64,000 nucleotides of DNA from positions 124,001 through 188,000 of the forward strand of contig NZ_JACLZJ010000003.1 of the NCBI RefSeq assembly GCF_014253075.1. Direction: 5' to 3'. The number at the start of each line of letters is the position of its first letter. The stretch's first letter is position 1. Below the pieces are notes generated by a model. That model made no database searches. It saw only the letters and a program-made list of their open reading frames with translations, and was not told the DNA's origin. Of this stretch, positions 1 to 8,961 are shown piece after piece. A program made the position numbers and the translations under genes. The DNA comes from Ochrobactrum sp. CM-21-5. GTDB taxonomy: Bacteria; Pseudomonadota; Alphaproteobacteria; Rhizobiales; Rhizobiaceae.

Positions 1-33
1 CCGCATCCTCACCCATTGCAGGAATTGCTCCAC

Positions 34-933
34 ATGTCCCGATCTGCTTCTCTTGTCGCCACTCTGATTGCCAATCCGGCCAAGGCCGCGCTTGTTCCAT
101 CGCTGGGGATTAAAGCGTCAACGGCAGTGAATGCAACAGGACTTTACTGGCTCGCCGACAATATCGCTTGCGATATTCCCTTGCCGTCCGGGTTGGGAGC
201 GGTAGAAGCCGATGCGGCATTGCGGGCTATTCTCGATGGCGCGCCCGTGGATATCGTAGTGCAGGAACAGGAAACTCGCCGCAAGAAAATCCTGATCGCC
301 GACATGGATTCCACCATGATCGGCCAGGAATGCATCGACGAACTGGCCGAGGAAGCAGGGCTGCGCGAGCACGTCGCCGCAATCACCGCGCGCGCCATGA
401 ATGGCGAGATCGCTTTCGAGCCTGCCTTGCGCGAACGTGTGGCGTTGTTGAAGGGGCTGTCGCTTTCGGTGATCGACAAGGTGATTTCGACCCGCATCAC
501 GCTCACGCCTGGCGGACCTGAACTCGTCCGCACCATGCGCAAGCATGGCGCTTACACCGCGCTTGTATCTGGCGGATTTACATCCTTTACCCATCGCATA
601 GCCGAAATGATCGGCTTCCATGAAGACCGCGCCAACACGCTCCTGGATGACGGCGCATATCTGACTGGCAGCGTCACGGAACCCATCCTCGGGCGTGAAG
701 CGAAGGTGGAAAAGCTGCTCGAAATAGCAGACCGTCTCGGCCTGACGCCGGAAAACGCCATCGCGGTGGGTGACGGCGCAAACGATCTCGGCATGATCCA
801 GCTTGCGGGCACCGGTGTTGCGCTCCACGCCAAACCGGCGGTCGCCGCCGAAGCAAAAGTGCGTATCGACCATTGCGACCTGACCGCGCTTCTTTATATT
901 CAGGGCTATCGAAAAACGGATTTCGTTCAATGA
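34..933 (+). CDS. serB: Phosphoserine phosphatase SerB
   Basis: This cytosolic enzyme catalyses the last step of serine biosynthesis, hydrolysis of O-phosphoserine to serine. The 299-residue protein has the haloacid-dehalogenase signature DMDST, with the nucleophile at about D90 and the general acid at D92. It also has the Mg-binding motif GDGAND near residues 246-251. An N-terminal extension of about 85 residues precedes the catalytic domain, as is usual for proteobacterial SerB. I chose the ATG at 34; an in-frame TTG at 16 would add six residues. The next gene starts inside its stop codon (ATGA), so the two are probably co-transcribed. The family assignment is firm. Confidence 0.95.
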   Translation: MSRSASLVATLIANPAKAALVPSLGIKASTAVNATGLYWLADNIACDIPLPSGLGAVEADAALRAILDGAPVDIVVQEQETRRKKILIADMDSTMIGQECIDELAEEAGLREHVAAITARAMNGEIAFEPALRERVALLKGLSLSVIDKVISTRITLTPGGPELVRTMRKHGAYTALVSGGFTSFTHRIAEMIGFHEDRANTLLDDGAYLTGSVTEPILGREAKVEKLLEIADRLGLTPENAIAVGDGANDLGMIQLAGTGVALHAKPAVAAEAKVRIDHCDLTALLYIQGYRKTDFVQ

Positions 934-1472
934 CCGTTCTTGAAACGCCGCGCCTCATCATCCGCAACTGGGAGGACCGCGACCGCGATCTGTTCCACAT
1001 CATCAATTCCGATGAGGAAGTGATGCGTTTCTTCCCGTTTCGCCGTGACCGTCAGCAATCCGATGCGGCCTTCAACCGGATACAGAAAGCGATTGTGGAA
1101 ACGGGACTGGGTTTCTCTGCACTTGAGGAAAAGGAAAGCGGCCAGTGCATCGGTTTTGCAGGCCTCGCCCACACCGATCTGGAACCCTATTTTCCAAAAG
1201 GCACAGTGGAAATCGGCTGGCGGCTCGCTCGCCCATTCTGGGGCAAAGGATATGTGACCGAAGCTGGAAAAGCGCTGCTCGACCATGCCTTTGGACCGCT
1301 CGGTCTGAAGGAAGTCGTATCTTTCGCGGTGCACGATAATAACCGCTCCATCGCCGTCATGCAGCGCCTTGGCATGCACCGGGACGCATCAAGCGATTTC
1401 GACCACCCCGGCGTGCCCGATGAAACACTGCATCTGAAGCGCCACGTGGTCTACCGAATTCACGCAGCCTGA
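930..1472 (+). CDS. GNAT family N-acetyltransferase (RimJ/RimL-like)
   Basis: This is a 180-residue protein of the GNAT superfamily, RimJ/RimL-like subgroup, which transfers acetyl from acetyl-CoA to an amine. It begins TPRLIIRNWEDRD, the typical RimL-type first strand. The acetyl-CoA loop is in the region WRLARPFWGKGYVTEAGKAL, and the sequence NRSIAVMQRLGM is the usual helix-strand near the C-terminus. The ATG at 930 overlaps the serB stop; the longer open frame upstream runs through serB and is not needed. The substrate cannot be told from sequence. Its 3' end overlaps the convergent flavoprotein gene by 13 bases. Confidence 0.85.
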   Translation: MTVLETPRLIIRNWEDRDRDLFHIINSDEEVMRFFPFRRDRQQSDAAFNRIQKAIVETGLGFSALEEKESGQCIGFAGLAHTDLEPYFPKGTVEIGWRLARPFWGKGYVTEAGKALLDHAFGPLGLKEVVSFAVHDNNRSIAVMQRLGMHRDASSDFDHPGVPDETLHLKRHVVYRIHAA

Positions 1473-2638
1473 CCGGCAACCCAGCCCGACGACCATGCCC
1501 ACTGAAAGTTATAACCGCCGAGCCAGCCGGTTACATCGACCACTTCGCCGATAAAATAGAGACCCGGCACCGATCTGGCTTCCATCGTCTTTGAATCCAG
1601 ATCGCGCGTATCCACGCCGCCAAGTGTGACTTCAGCGGTGCGATAACCTTCAGAACCGGCAGGCTTTATGCGCCAGTCATTGACTGCGGCTTCCACACGC
1701 CGAAACACCTTGTCGGACATATCGGCAAGGTTGCCCCGTACCCCGACATCCTGCGCAATGGTTTGCGCCAGTTTTTTCGGCAGGAAGAGCGAAAGGGCCG
1801 TTTGCAACGCCTGCTTGCCGTTCTGCCTGCGCTGGTCGCGCAATGCCTCGAAAATATCCATACCCGGCAACATGCTTATGCGGATTTCATCCCCTTCACG
1901 CCAGTAAGAGGAAATCTGGAGGATCGACGGGCCGCTGATGCCACGATGCGTGAACAGCATGGCTTCGGAAAACCGGGTCTTCCCGCAAGCGACGACCGCA
2001 TCGACCGCGACACCCGCCAATGGCTTCAGGCGTTCCAGCGTGCCGGGGTCGAACGTCAGCGGCACCAGTGCGGGGCGCGTTTCGACAAGGCGCAGCCCGA
2101 ACTGCGCGGCGATATCGTATCCGAAGCCCGTCGCGCCCATTTTGGGAATGGACTTCCCCCCGCATGCGACGACCAGCGACCGGCAGCGCACCGGCCCGTC
2201 GGTTAATTGCAGCACAAACCCGTTTTCGGATTTTTGAACCGCTCCCACACCGCAGGAAAGCTTCAGACGCGCCCGGTGCCGCTTCATCTCGCCGACCAGC
2301 ATATCGATGATCTGCAAGGCAGAACCATCACAAAACAGCTGGCCCAGTGTTTTTTCATGATAGGCGATGCCGTGACGCTCGATCAGCGCAATGAAATCCC
2401 GTTGCGTATAACGGCTCAGCGCCGAAATACAGAAACGCGGATTTTCGGAAAGGAAGTTTTTGGGGCTGGCATGAAGGTTGGTGAAATTGCAGCGACCGCC
2501 GCCCGAGATGCGAATTTTTTCACCCGGCGCCTTGGCATGATCGACAACCAGCACCGAACGGCCCCGTTTCGCCGCCTCGATTGCGCACATCATTCCGGCT
2601 GCCCCAGCGCCTATCACGACTATATCGACAGTTTCCAA
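1460..2638 (-). CDS. HI0933/YhiN-type NAD(P)/FAD-dependent oxidoreductase
   Basis: This is a 392-residue flavoprotein of the HI0933 (YhiN/aminoacetone-oxidase-like) family. The N-terminus shows a Rossmann dinucleotide fold, VVIGAGAAGMMCAIEAAKRG. It is followed by GEKIRISGGGRCNFTN, which is highly characteristic of this family. The C-terminus ends in GLYFIGEVVDVTGWLGGYNFQWAWSSG, the second FAD-contact block. The physiological substrate of the family is not established, so no gene symbol is given. It is transcribed toward, and overlaps, the 3' end of the acetyltransferase gene. Family membership is secure and function is open. Confidence 0.9.
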   Translation of the reverse strand: METVDIVVIGAGAAGMMCAIEAAKRGRSVLVVDHAKAPGEKIRISGGGRCNFTNLHASPKNFLSENPRFCISALSRYTQRDFIALIERHGIAYHEKTLGQLFCDGSALQIIDMLVGEMKRHRARLKLSCGVGAVQKSENGFVLQLTDGPVRCRSLVVACGGKSIPKMGATGFGYDIAAQFGLRLVETRPALVPLTFDPGTLERLKPLAGVAVDAVVACGKTRFSEAMLFTHRGISGPSILQISSYWREGDEIRISMLPGMDIFEALRDQRRQNGKQALQTALSLFLPKKLAQTIAQDVGVRGNLADMSDKVFRRVEAAVNDWRIKPAGSEGYRTAEVTLGGVDTRDLDSKTMEARSVPGLYFIGEVVDVTGWLGGYNFQWAWSSGWVAGQAA

Positions 2639-2757
2639 CTCGCATCAACTCCGTGAGCGCCGCTCCGCATCCGGCTCGAATCTCTTTTGAACACGTTGCG
2701 GCTATAGCATGTCTTCTGAAAGCGGGGCTCTCTTTTGGAACAAGACATGCGAGACAC

Positions 2758-2794
2758 AAAAACGGCGCCGCAGGGTTTCTGCGGTGCCGCTTTT
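2758..2794 (-). terminator. Intrinsic terminator of the degP gene
   Basis: Just downstream of the degP stop on the minus strand lies an 11-bp stem (arms at 2763-2773 and 2779-2789, one A/C mismatch) followed by a run of five T. On the plus strand the same hairpin is followed by TTTTCTT, so it may work in both directions. Confidence 0.75.
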
Positions 2795-2811
2795 CTTGTC
2801 GATAAATGCGT

Positions 2812-4374
2812 TCAATCGATCCGGACGGTCACAAAACGCAGTTCGCCGGAGCGCGAAGCCAGCATCAGCAGAGCGTTCTTGCGCCCCTCGCGACGCAGCA
2901 CATCGATCCGCTTTTTCACATCCGTGGGTGTTTTCACCGTAACCTGTCCAATATCGACGATAACATCGCCGGTCTCGATCCGCTTTTCGCCAGCGGCCGA
3001 TCCCGGAGCCACGTAGAGGATAGCGACGCCCTCCACGTCTTCGGCAATCCCAAACTCGCCGCGAACATCGTCATTCAGCTCACCGAGCTTCATGCCAAGA
3101 ACGCTTGGACCGGCTTCATTCTTCCGTTCATTCTTCGGCGTATCGGGTGTTGCCTGCCCTTCCTCGCCATTCTCGGCGTCCGGTGCGGGCGCCTGATCTT
3201 CGGTCGCTTTCTCCATACTCTTGTCGTCTTCGACAAGCTGGCCCAGCTTCACCTTCAGCGTTTTTTCTTCGCCCTTCCTGATAACAACAATCTCCACATC
3301 CTTATCGACCGGGCTTTCCGCAACCAGACGCGGCAAGTCACGCGCCGTATTGACGGGCTTACCGTCGAAGCGGATCACCACATCGCCTGCTTCAATGGCT
3401 TTATTGTCAACGCCGGAATTCTCGATCAGCCCGGCGATCAGCGCCCCTTTGGCCTCCTTGAGGCCCAGACTGTCGGCAATATCCTCCGTCACCGGCTGAA
3501 TACGCACGCCAAGCCAACCGCGCTTCACCTCGCCGAATTCCTTGAGCTGATCGATCACCCCCACAGCCATTTCCGCAGGGATGGCGAAGCCGATGCCGAT
3601 GGAGCCGCCCGAAGGGGAAATGATCGCCGTATTGATGCCGATCACCTTGCCGTCCATATCGAACAGCGGACCGCCGGAATTGCCGCGATTGATTGCCGCG
3701 TCGGTCTGGATGAAATCGTCATAGGGGCCGGAATTGATGTCGCGCTTACGCGCGGAAATGATACCCGCAGTCACTGTTCCACCAAGGCCGAACGGATTGC
3801 CGATGGCCAGAACCCAGTCGCCTATGCGGGCTTTTTCCGAATTACCGAACTGCACGGCCTTAAGCTTGTGTTTCGACGGATCAACTTTCAGGACGGCAAG
3901 ATCGGTCTTGATGTCTTTCCCGACGAGTTCCGCTTTCAGCTTGGAGCCGTCGTTGAAATTGACCTCAATTTCATCGGCATCGGCGATCACATGGTTGTTG
4001 GTGACGATGAAGCCCTTCTCGGCATCGATGACGAATCCCGAGCCAAGCGACTGTACCTTGCGCGATTCGTCCCCTTGCGCGCCTTCCTTCTCATTGAAGA
4101 AGTCCTTGAAAAACTCCTGAAAGGGCGATCCTTCCGGTACTTGCGGCATAGGCACTGCACCATCGTCGCCGCCATCTTCCTTCACCGTCTGCGAAGTCGA
4201 AATATTCACCACCGCATCGAGCAGTCCCGCAGCAATATCGGCAACGGAGGCCGGTCCCTGCGCGGCCACAGCAGGCTGCATGCCAATCGAAACGGTTCCG
4301 GTCAGCGCCGTCGCGCTCAATGCCACGGTTGCAAATAAAGTGCGAAGAAAACCCGCCTTCGGTGCAATTCTCAT
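2812..4374 (-). CDS. degP: DegP/HtrA-type periplasmic serine endoprotease (Do)
   Basis: This periplasmic protease/chaperone of 520 residues degrades misfolded envelope proteins. An N-terminal signal sequence (about residues 1-38) ends near AVAA. The trypsin-like domain carries the catalytic triad H128 (TNNHV), D158 (TDLAV) and S233 in GNSGGP. Two PDZ domains follow (about 290-380 and 425-515), separated by an acidic, low-complexity linker containing EDQAPAPDAENGEEG. It lies downstream of hflK-hflC and a DUF2065 gene on the same strand, a common proteobacterial arrangement of membrane and periplasm quality-control genes. A 236-base gap holding a hairpin repeat separates it from that block, so it may have its own promoter. 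Confidence 0.93.
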   Translation of the reverse strand: MRIAPKAGFLRTLFATVALSATALTGTVSIGMQPAVAAQGPASVADIAAGLLDAVVNISTSQTVKEDGGDDGAVPMPQVPEGSPFQEFFKDFFNEKEGAQGDESRKVQSLGSGFVIDAEKGFIVTNNHVIADADEIEVNFNDGSKLKAELVGKDIKTDLAVLKVDPSKHKLKAVQFGNSEKARIGDWVLAIGNPFGLGGTVTAGIISARKRDINSGPYDDFIQTDAAINRGNSGGPLFDMDGKVIGINTAIISPSGGSIGIGFAIPAEMAVGVIDQLKEFGEVKRGWLGVRIQPVTEDIADSLGLKEAKGALIAGLIENSGVDNKAIEAGDVVIRFDGKPVNTARDLPRLVAESPVDKDVEIVVIRKGEEKTLKVKLGQLVEDDKSMEKATEDQAPAPDAENGEEGQATPDTPKNERKNEAGPSVLGMKLGELNDDVRGEFGIAEDVEGVAILYVAPGSAAGEKRIETGDVIVDIGQVTVKTPTDVKKRIDVLRREGRKNALLMLASRSGELRFVTVRID

Positions 4375-4526
4375 GAAGCTCCGCTCCGATCCTGTCTGCC
4401 TGCGGTAAAATGATCCGGTCTAACGACCCAACGCTAGATTGCCGCAAAATAAGGCCTGTTTGCGGCCCGGCATAGAGCCGGAGCAAGAAATAGAGCATGT
4501 CGTGGAAAAGAGGAAACCGCCTTTGC

Positions 4527-4600
4527 CGGAAAATCGGCCCGCCGGACCGATTTCACACCCCGCTTCGATCCATAACGACATGCGTAAATAAAACCGGAGC
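4527..4600. repeat. Intergenic hairpin repeat, copy A
   Basis: A short hairpin with arms AAATCGG and CCGATTT (4534-4556) is followed by a conserved tail containing ACATGCGTAAA. A second copy with the same layout but different arm sequence lies at 12776-12850. It sits in the 236-base gap between the DUF2065 gene and degP. Confidence 0.55.
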
Positions 4601-4610
4601 GGACCGGAAC

Positions 4611-4796
4611 TTACCCCCTGACTAGCCAGATGATCCCAACGCCGATTGCAAGCGCCACGATCCCGGCGATCCGCAGCATGCTTTCAGGCGCTTCACTTGC
4701 GTCGCGCGCCAGTTTTTTCGCGAAAAACGGAAAGCCGCCGTAGAGCAGCCCTTCGAAAACGAGGAGAAGACCTACGGCGGCTAAAAAATCGCTCAT
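4611..4796 (-). CDS. DUF2065 small membrane protein
   Basis: This 61-residue protein matches the DUF2065 (YjeT-like) family. It has two hydrophobic segments, roughly residues 3-20 and 43-59, with a short charged loop (KKLARDASEAPE) between them, so it should be a small inner-membrane protein. It sits 18 bases downstream of hflC and is probably the third gene of the hflK-hflC operon, the position this family often takes. Its molecular role is unknown; a link to the HflKC/FtsH complex is only suggested by context. Confidence 0.85.
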   Translation of the reverse strand: MSDFLAAVGLLLVFEGLLYGGFPFFAKKLARDASEAPESMLRIAGIVALAIGVGIIWLVRG

Positions 4797-4814
4797 GAGC
4801 GCTTGTTCCAGAAT

Positions 4815-5717
4815 TTACTGGGCGGGTGTCGCCAGTTTACCGCCAGCGTCCCGGAAGAACTTGAAGAACTCCGAATCCGGCGAGAGAACAAGCGTCGTGT
4901 CCGGCGTCTGAAGCGACTTGCGATAAGCGGCCATCGAGCGATAGAAGGCAAAGAAGCCCGGATCTTTGGAAGCTGACTTCGCATAGATCTCACTGCGCTG
5001 GGCATCGCCCTCACCGCGGAGGATTTCCGATTCCTTACGCGCTTCCGCAAGAGTTTCCACCACCTGACGATCAGCAATAGCGCGGATACGCTGGGCAGCT
5101 TCACGGCCACGCGCGCGCAGACGCTCGGCTTCCGCCAGACGTTCCGCCTTCATACGGTCGTAAGTCTGCTGCGAGACTTCTGCCGTCAGATCGGTGCGGC
5201 GGATACGCACATCCTCAATGGTCAGGCCGAGCGAGGTCGCATCCGGACGGAGCTGATTCGCCACTTCCCGCATCATATCGCCACGCTCTTCCGACAAGGC
5301 TGCTTCAAAGCCGCGCTGGCCGTAAACACCGCGGAGAGCCGCGTCGAGACGTGTACGCAAACGCTGTTCAGCAAGCAGAGTACTACCCGAAACCGTTTCA
5401 CGGAACTTGCGGGCATCCGTAATGCGATAGGCGAGGAAAGCATCCACGTCATAGAACTTACCGCCCGAAACCTGAACACGGATATCGTCGAGGTCAAAGC
5501 GCAGCAGACGGTCATCGATCATCTGTACTGTATCGGCATCAAGGAAGCCGAAAGGTAGCTTGAAGTAGATGCCTGGTTCAGTCTCCACATTCACGATCTG
5601 ACCGAAGCGCAAGACAATTGCCTGCTGACGTTCGGAGACGATGAAGACCGAGGAATAGATGAGGAAGGCGACAATGGCGATAATACCACCAATGATTGGA
5701 AGTCTGTTCTGAACCAT
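4815..5717 (-). CDS. hflC: HflC, SPFH-domain modulator of FtsH
   Basis: HflC forms, with HflK, a large periplasm-facing cage around the membrane protease FtsH. The 300-residue protein has one N-terminal membrane anchor (IIGGIIAIVAFLIYSSVFIV, about residues 9-28), an SPFH/band-7 domain starting at FGQIVNVETEPGIYFKLPFG, and a long charged helical stretch (about residues 180-245) rich in Ala, Arg and Glu. It starts inside the hflK stop codon (TAATG, one base shared), showing translational coupling. The call is secure. Confidence 0.95.
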   Translation of the reverse strand: MVQNRLPIIGGIIAIVAFLIYSSVFIVSERQQAIVLRFGQIVNVETEPGIYFKLPFGFLDADTVQMIDDRLLRFDLDDIRVQVSGGKFYDVDAFLAYRITDARKFRETVSGSTLLAEQRLRTRLDAALRGVYGQRGFEAALSEERGDMMREVANQLRPDATSLGLTIEDVRIRRTDLTAEVSQQTYDRMKAERLAEAERLRARGREAAQRIRAIADRQVVETLAEARKESEILRGEGDAQRSEIYAKSASKDPGFFAFYRSMAAYRKSLQTPDTTLVLSPDSEFFKFFRDAGGKLATPAQ

Positions 5718-6868
5718 TACTGGGCACCTCCGCTATTCGTCGTGGTCGTGGTCGCATTCGTGCCGGTGCGCGGCTGTTGACGCATCAGTTCGTTCAGCGG
5801 GAGATAGGGCACAACGTCCTTTCCGGGTTCTACGATGACCTTCTTGGTGCTCTGCAGCACCTGTTCCATGGTCTCCAGGAAGAGACGATTACGCGTGACC
5901 TCGGGGGCCCTTTCATACTCGCTGAGAACCGAGCTGAAGCGCTGGGATTCACCTTCCGCGTCCTGAACAACGCGGTTTTTGTAAGCAGCCGCCTCTTCGC
6001 GAAGCTGTGCCGCCTCACCCCGAGCCTGACCCAGTTTCTGGTTGGAATACTGGTTGGCTTCTTCCACGAAGCGGTCTTCGTCCTGTTCAGCACGCTGCAC
6101 TTCATCAAAGGCATCTGCCACTTCACGCGGCGGTGCTGCATCTTCGATGGATACGGCGTTGATCTGGATACCCGTATTGTAGTTGTCCAGCGTCTGCTGA
6201 ACGATATCGCGAACGCTCGACGCGATTGCCGAACGGTTGTCGCGGAAGACATCCTGAGCCGGGCGGCGTCCGACGATCTCGCGGATCGCGCTTTCGGAAA
6301 CCTGCTGCACCATGGCATCGGGGCTGTCGACATTGAAGAGATAAGCGCGGGGATCGGAAACACGGTAAAGCACCGAGAACTGAACATTGACGATGTTCTG
6401 GTCGCCCGTCAGCATCAGCCCCTGCGTCGCAGTGCGCGAGCCCTGCCCGCCGATATTGATCTGCTTTTCGACGATCTGCGCCTTTTCATAGGTTTCGATC
6501 GGCCACCAATGGAAATGCAGGCCAGGTTCGGAAACCTCGGCCTTGGGCTTTCCAAAGCGCAGTTCAACCGCCAGCTCGTCCGGCTGCACAGTGTAGACGG
6601 ACTGGAAAAGCCAGAAACCGAGCACCGCAGCCCCGATGAGAAAATAGATCGAGCGATTGCCGCCACCACCACCCTTGCCGCCCGGAAACACCTGTTTCAG
6701 GCGATCCTGGCCCTTGCGCAGAATATCCTCGAGATCAGGCGGCGTATTCTGACCGCCGCCGCGCGGGGTCTTCGGCCCCTGCCCCCAGGGTCCATTATTG
6801 TTGTTATTGTTGTTATCGCCGCCGCCGCCCCATGGGCCGCCGCCGCCGTTCTGATTACTCCAGGGCAT
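5717..6868 (-). CDS. hflK: HflK, SPFH-domain modulator of FtsH
   Basis: HflK is the partner of HflC in the FtsH-associated complex. The 383-residue protein opens with a Gly/Asn-rich cytoplasmic segment including seven consecutive Asn residues. A single membrane helix follows (IYFLIGAAVLGFWLFQSVYTV), then a band-7 domain (VQPDELAVELRFGKPKAEV) and a coiled region. I chose the ATG at 6868 because a strong purine-rich ribosome site (GAGAGGTGAGG) lies just upstream; the open frame extends 40 codons further without support. Its stop overlaps the hflC start. Confidence 0.94.
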   Translation of the reverse strand: MPWSNQNGGGGPWGGGGDNNNNNNNGPWGQGPKTPRGGGQNTPPDLEDILRKGQDRLKQVFPGGKGGGGGNRSIYFLIGAAVLGFWLFQSVYTVQPDELAVELRFGKPKAEVSEPGLHFHWWPIETYEKAQIVEKQINIGGQGSRTATQGLMLTGDQNIVNVQFSVLYRVSDPRAYLFNVDSPDAMVQQVSESAIREIVGRRPAQDVFRDNRSAIASSVRDIVQQTLDNYNTGIQINAVSIEDAAPPREVADAFDEVQRAEQDEDRFVEEANQYSNQKLGQARGEAAQLREEAAAYKNRVVQDAEGESQRFSSVLSEYERAPEVTRNRLFLETMEQVLQSTKKVIVEPGKDVVPYLPLNELMRQQPRTGTNATTTTTNSGGAQ

Positions 6869-6994
6869 CCTCACCTCTCGTCCGCGAGACGGGGAAGCAA
6901 GGTGCGAACTCCCGTCATCAACTAATGTTTCCGTTTTATAGGCATCGCGAGGGCCGCTTTCAACGCGAAGGCGACAAAATTCGTGCACTATGCT

Positions 6995-7531
6995 TTACGC
7001 GGGCCGTCTTTCGTAGACCATATAGCGCGTCGGATGGCTGTCCTTGTCACCCGCAGGCACGTCTTCCGCCGAAGAAACATACCATTCCTGTGGATCGATT
7101 TCCGGGAAATGCGTATCACCCTCGATCACGGCCAGTATGCGCGTCAAATGAACACGCTCGGCCAACGCCAGGGCCTGCGCATAAATCTTGCCGCCACCGA
7201 TAATGCAGACTTCATGGCTATCCATCTCGACAGCAAGTTTGCACCCCAGCACAATCGCCTCTTCCAGCGAACCGGCAATCTGCGCGCCGTCGGCCTGAAA
7301 TGCAGCGTCACGGCTCACGACAATATTGGGCCGTCCCGGCAAGGGCCGTCCGATCGATTCCCATGTGTGCCGCCCCATGATGACGGGCTTTCCAAGCGTC
7401 AACGCCTTGAAGCGCTTCAGATCGGTCGAAAGCCGCCAGGGCATATCGTTATCGCGCCCGATGACATTGTTCTCGGTCGCCGCGACGATGATGGAAACAA
7501 TCGGCCTTTGCGTGTTCATATTGTCATTCAT
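6995..7531 (-). CDS. folA: Dihydrofolate reductase
   Basis: This NADPH-dependent enzyme reduces dihydrofolate to tetrahydrofolate and recycles the dihydrofolate made by thymidylate synthase. The 178-residue protein shows the classical features: [19 protein letters not shown] (substrate loop with the catalytic acid), the nucleotide-binding segment [19 protein letters not shown], and [12 protein letters not shown]. Its start overlaps the thyA stop by four bases (ATGA), so thyA and folA form one operon that couples thymidylate production with folate recycling. Confidence 0.95.
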   Translation of the reverse strand: MNDNMNTQRPIVSIIVAATENNVIGRDNDMPWRLSTDLKRFKALTLGKPVIMGRHTWESIGRPLPGRPNIVVSRDAAFQADGAQIAGSLEEAIVLGCKLAVEMDSHEVCIIGGGKIYAQALALAERVHLTRILAVIEGDTHFPEIDPQEWYVSSAEDVPAGDKDSHPTRYMVYERRPA

Positions 7532-8322
7532 ACCGCAATCGGAGCCTTGATGCTGGGATCGGCCTCATAACCTTCCAGCGTAAAGTCCTCGAAGCGAAAC
7601 GCGAAGAGATCCTTCACATCCGGATTGATCCGCATCACTGGAAGCGGCTTCGGCTTGCGCGTCAGCTGCAGGCGGGCCTGCTCGAAATGATTGGAATAGA
7701 TATGCGCATCCCCGAGCGTATGGATAAACTCGCCCGGTTTGAGGCCAGCCACCTGAGCGATCATCATGGTCAGCAGCGCATAGGATGCGATATTGAACGG
7801 CACGCCAAGGAAAATATCCGCCGAACGCTGATAAAGTTGGCAGGAAAGCTTTCCGTCCGCGACATAGAACTGAAACAGGCAATGACATGGCGGCAGAGCC
7901 ATTTCATCGACCAGCGCCGGGTTCCACGCGGAAACGATCAGCCGTCGCGAATTGGGATTTCCGTGCAGCATCTTCATAAGATTGGCGATCTGGTCGATAT
8001 GCCGTCCGTCCGGTGCGGGCCATGAGCGCCATTGATAACCGTAGACAGGTCCGAGATCGCCGTTCTCGTCCGCCCATTCATCCCAGATGGAGACACCGTT
8101 TTCCTTGAGATAAGCGATATTGGTGTCGCCCTTCAGAAACCACAAAAGCTCATGGATGATCGAGCGCAGATGCAGCTTCTTGGTGGTCAGCACCGGAAAG
8201 CCCTCGCCCAGATCGAAGCGCATCTGATAACCGAAAACGGAGCGCGTGCCCGTGCCCGTGCGGTCGCCGCGGTCGACGCCATTGTCGAGCACATGCTGGA
8301 GAAGATCGAGATAAGTGCGCAT
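7528..8322 (-). CDS. thyA: Thymidylate synthase (folate-dependent)
   Basis: ThyA methylates dUMP to dTMP using methylene-tetrahydrofolate. The protein is 264 residues, the same length as the Escherichia coli enzyme. It carries the active-site segment [13 protein letters not shown] with nucleophile C146, and further signatures [31 protein letters not shown] and [12 protein letters not shown]. It is the first gene of the thyA-folA pair. Confidence 0.97.
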   Translation of the reverse strand: MRTYLDLLQHVLDNGVDRGDRTGTGTRSVFGYQMRFDLGEGFPVLTTKKLHLRSIIHELLWFLKGDTNIAYLKENGVSIWDEWADENGDLGPVYGYQWRSWPAPDGRHIDQIANLMKMLHGNPNSRRLIVSAWNPALVDEMALPPCHCLFQFYVADGKLSCQLYQRSADIFLGVPFNIASYALLTMMIAQVAGLKPGEFIHTLGDAHIYSNHFEQARLQLTRKPKPLPVMRINPDVKDLFAFRFEDFTLEGYEADPSIKAPIAV

Positions 8323-8363
8323 GAGGATGTTCCGAAGCCGATTCGTCTTGGGCTACTATAAGG

Positions 8364-8392
8364 AAAAACCCCGGCGCAGGGCACCGGGGCTT
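8364..8392 (-). terminator. Intrinsic terminator after the DUF2853 gene
   Basis: On the minus strand, just past the end of the DUF2853 gene, a GC-rich stem with arms CCCCGG and CCGGGG is followed by five T. It isolates that gene from thyA downstream. Confidence 0.75.
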
Positions 8393-8420
8393 CAAAATCA
8401 GCAGTGAAACGGTTCGGAAA

Positions 8421-8732
8421 TCAAAGATCGCCGAGTTTACCGAGCTGCTTGGCAACGAGATAATAGAACGTAACGCGATTCTTGTTGCGGTCGCCCTTCA
8501 TCACTTCCGCCACATGGGCCACGACTTCATCACCCTTGGCTTCGTCGCTGATGCCGAGCTTCTTGGCCACCCAGTTTGTGCGGACGCGCTTCAATTCTTC
8601 CGGATCGGTCGCCGAAACGAGCGAAGAATCGCGATTGCGCAGTGCAATGCCGAGATGCTTGACGATCTTTTCGACTACGGCTTCATCGGCGGCAGCATCA
8701 TAGCGACGGACATCCGCGAGATATTCACTCAT
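8421..8732 (-). CDS. DUF2853 family protein
   Basis: This 103-residue soluble protein matches the DUF2853 family. It is all-helical by composition, with a charged N-terminus (SEYLADVRRYDAAADEAVVEKIVKHLG) and the conserved-looking block VRTNWVAKKLGI. The C-terminus (DRNKNRVTFYYLVAKQLGKLGDL) is also typical. No catalytic motif is visible and the function is unknown. A clear terminator follows it and nothing overlaps it upstream, so it looks monocistronic. Confidence 0.8.
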   Translation of the reverse strand: MSEYLADVRRYDAAADEAVVEKIVKHLGIALRNRDSSLVSATDPEELKRVRTNWVAKKLGISDEAKGDEVVAHVAEVMKGDRNKNRVTFYYLVAKQLGKLGDL

Positions 8733-8929
8733 ATATCCACTCTCCTCAGATTGGGGTGTTCATCCCCGTTTCAGTCCCCGGAGCCTGACCTGCAGCGATT
8801 CATCATCAGCATGAAAGGCCCCGATATATTGCGAGGATTGACCAGCCCAGACACGCTGTCAATGGAAAATGAACGCAAAAGCTGTTGGCCAGGGCTGATC
8901 GACACTACCCGTTAAAACGCGCAAGCCCT

Positions 8930-8958
8930 CTTCCAATCGGGCCAAACCGCGCTTATAT
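8930..8958 (+). promoter_or_regulatory. Putative promoter of the tmRNA gene
   Basis: CTTCCA at 8930 and TTATAT at 8953 are spaced by 17 bases directly upstream of the acceptor part of the tmRNA gene. The match to a housekeeping-sigma promoter is modest. It is inferred mainly from position. Confidence 0.35.
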
Positions 8959-8961
8959 AAG

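Noticed and set aside
2806-4338. 510-codon plus-strand frame opposite degP
   Set aside because: It mirrors degP on the other strand, shows no family resemblance, and degP has complete catalytic motifs. It is a by-product of GC-rich codon use.
5696-6925. 409-codon plus-strand frame opposite hflK
   Set aside because: It covers hflK in antisense; the minus-strand gene has clear SPFH motifs and a strong ribosome site.
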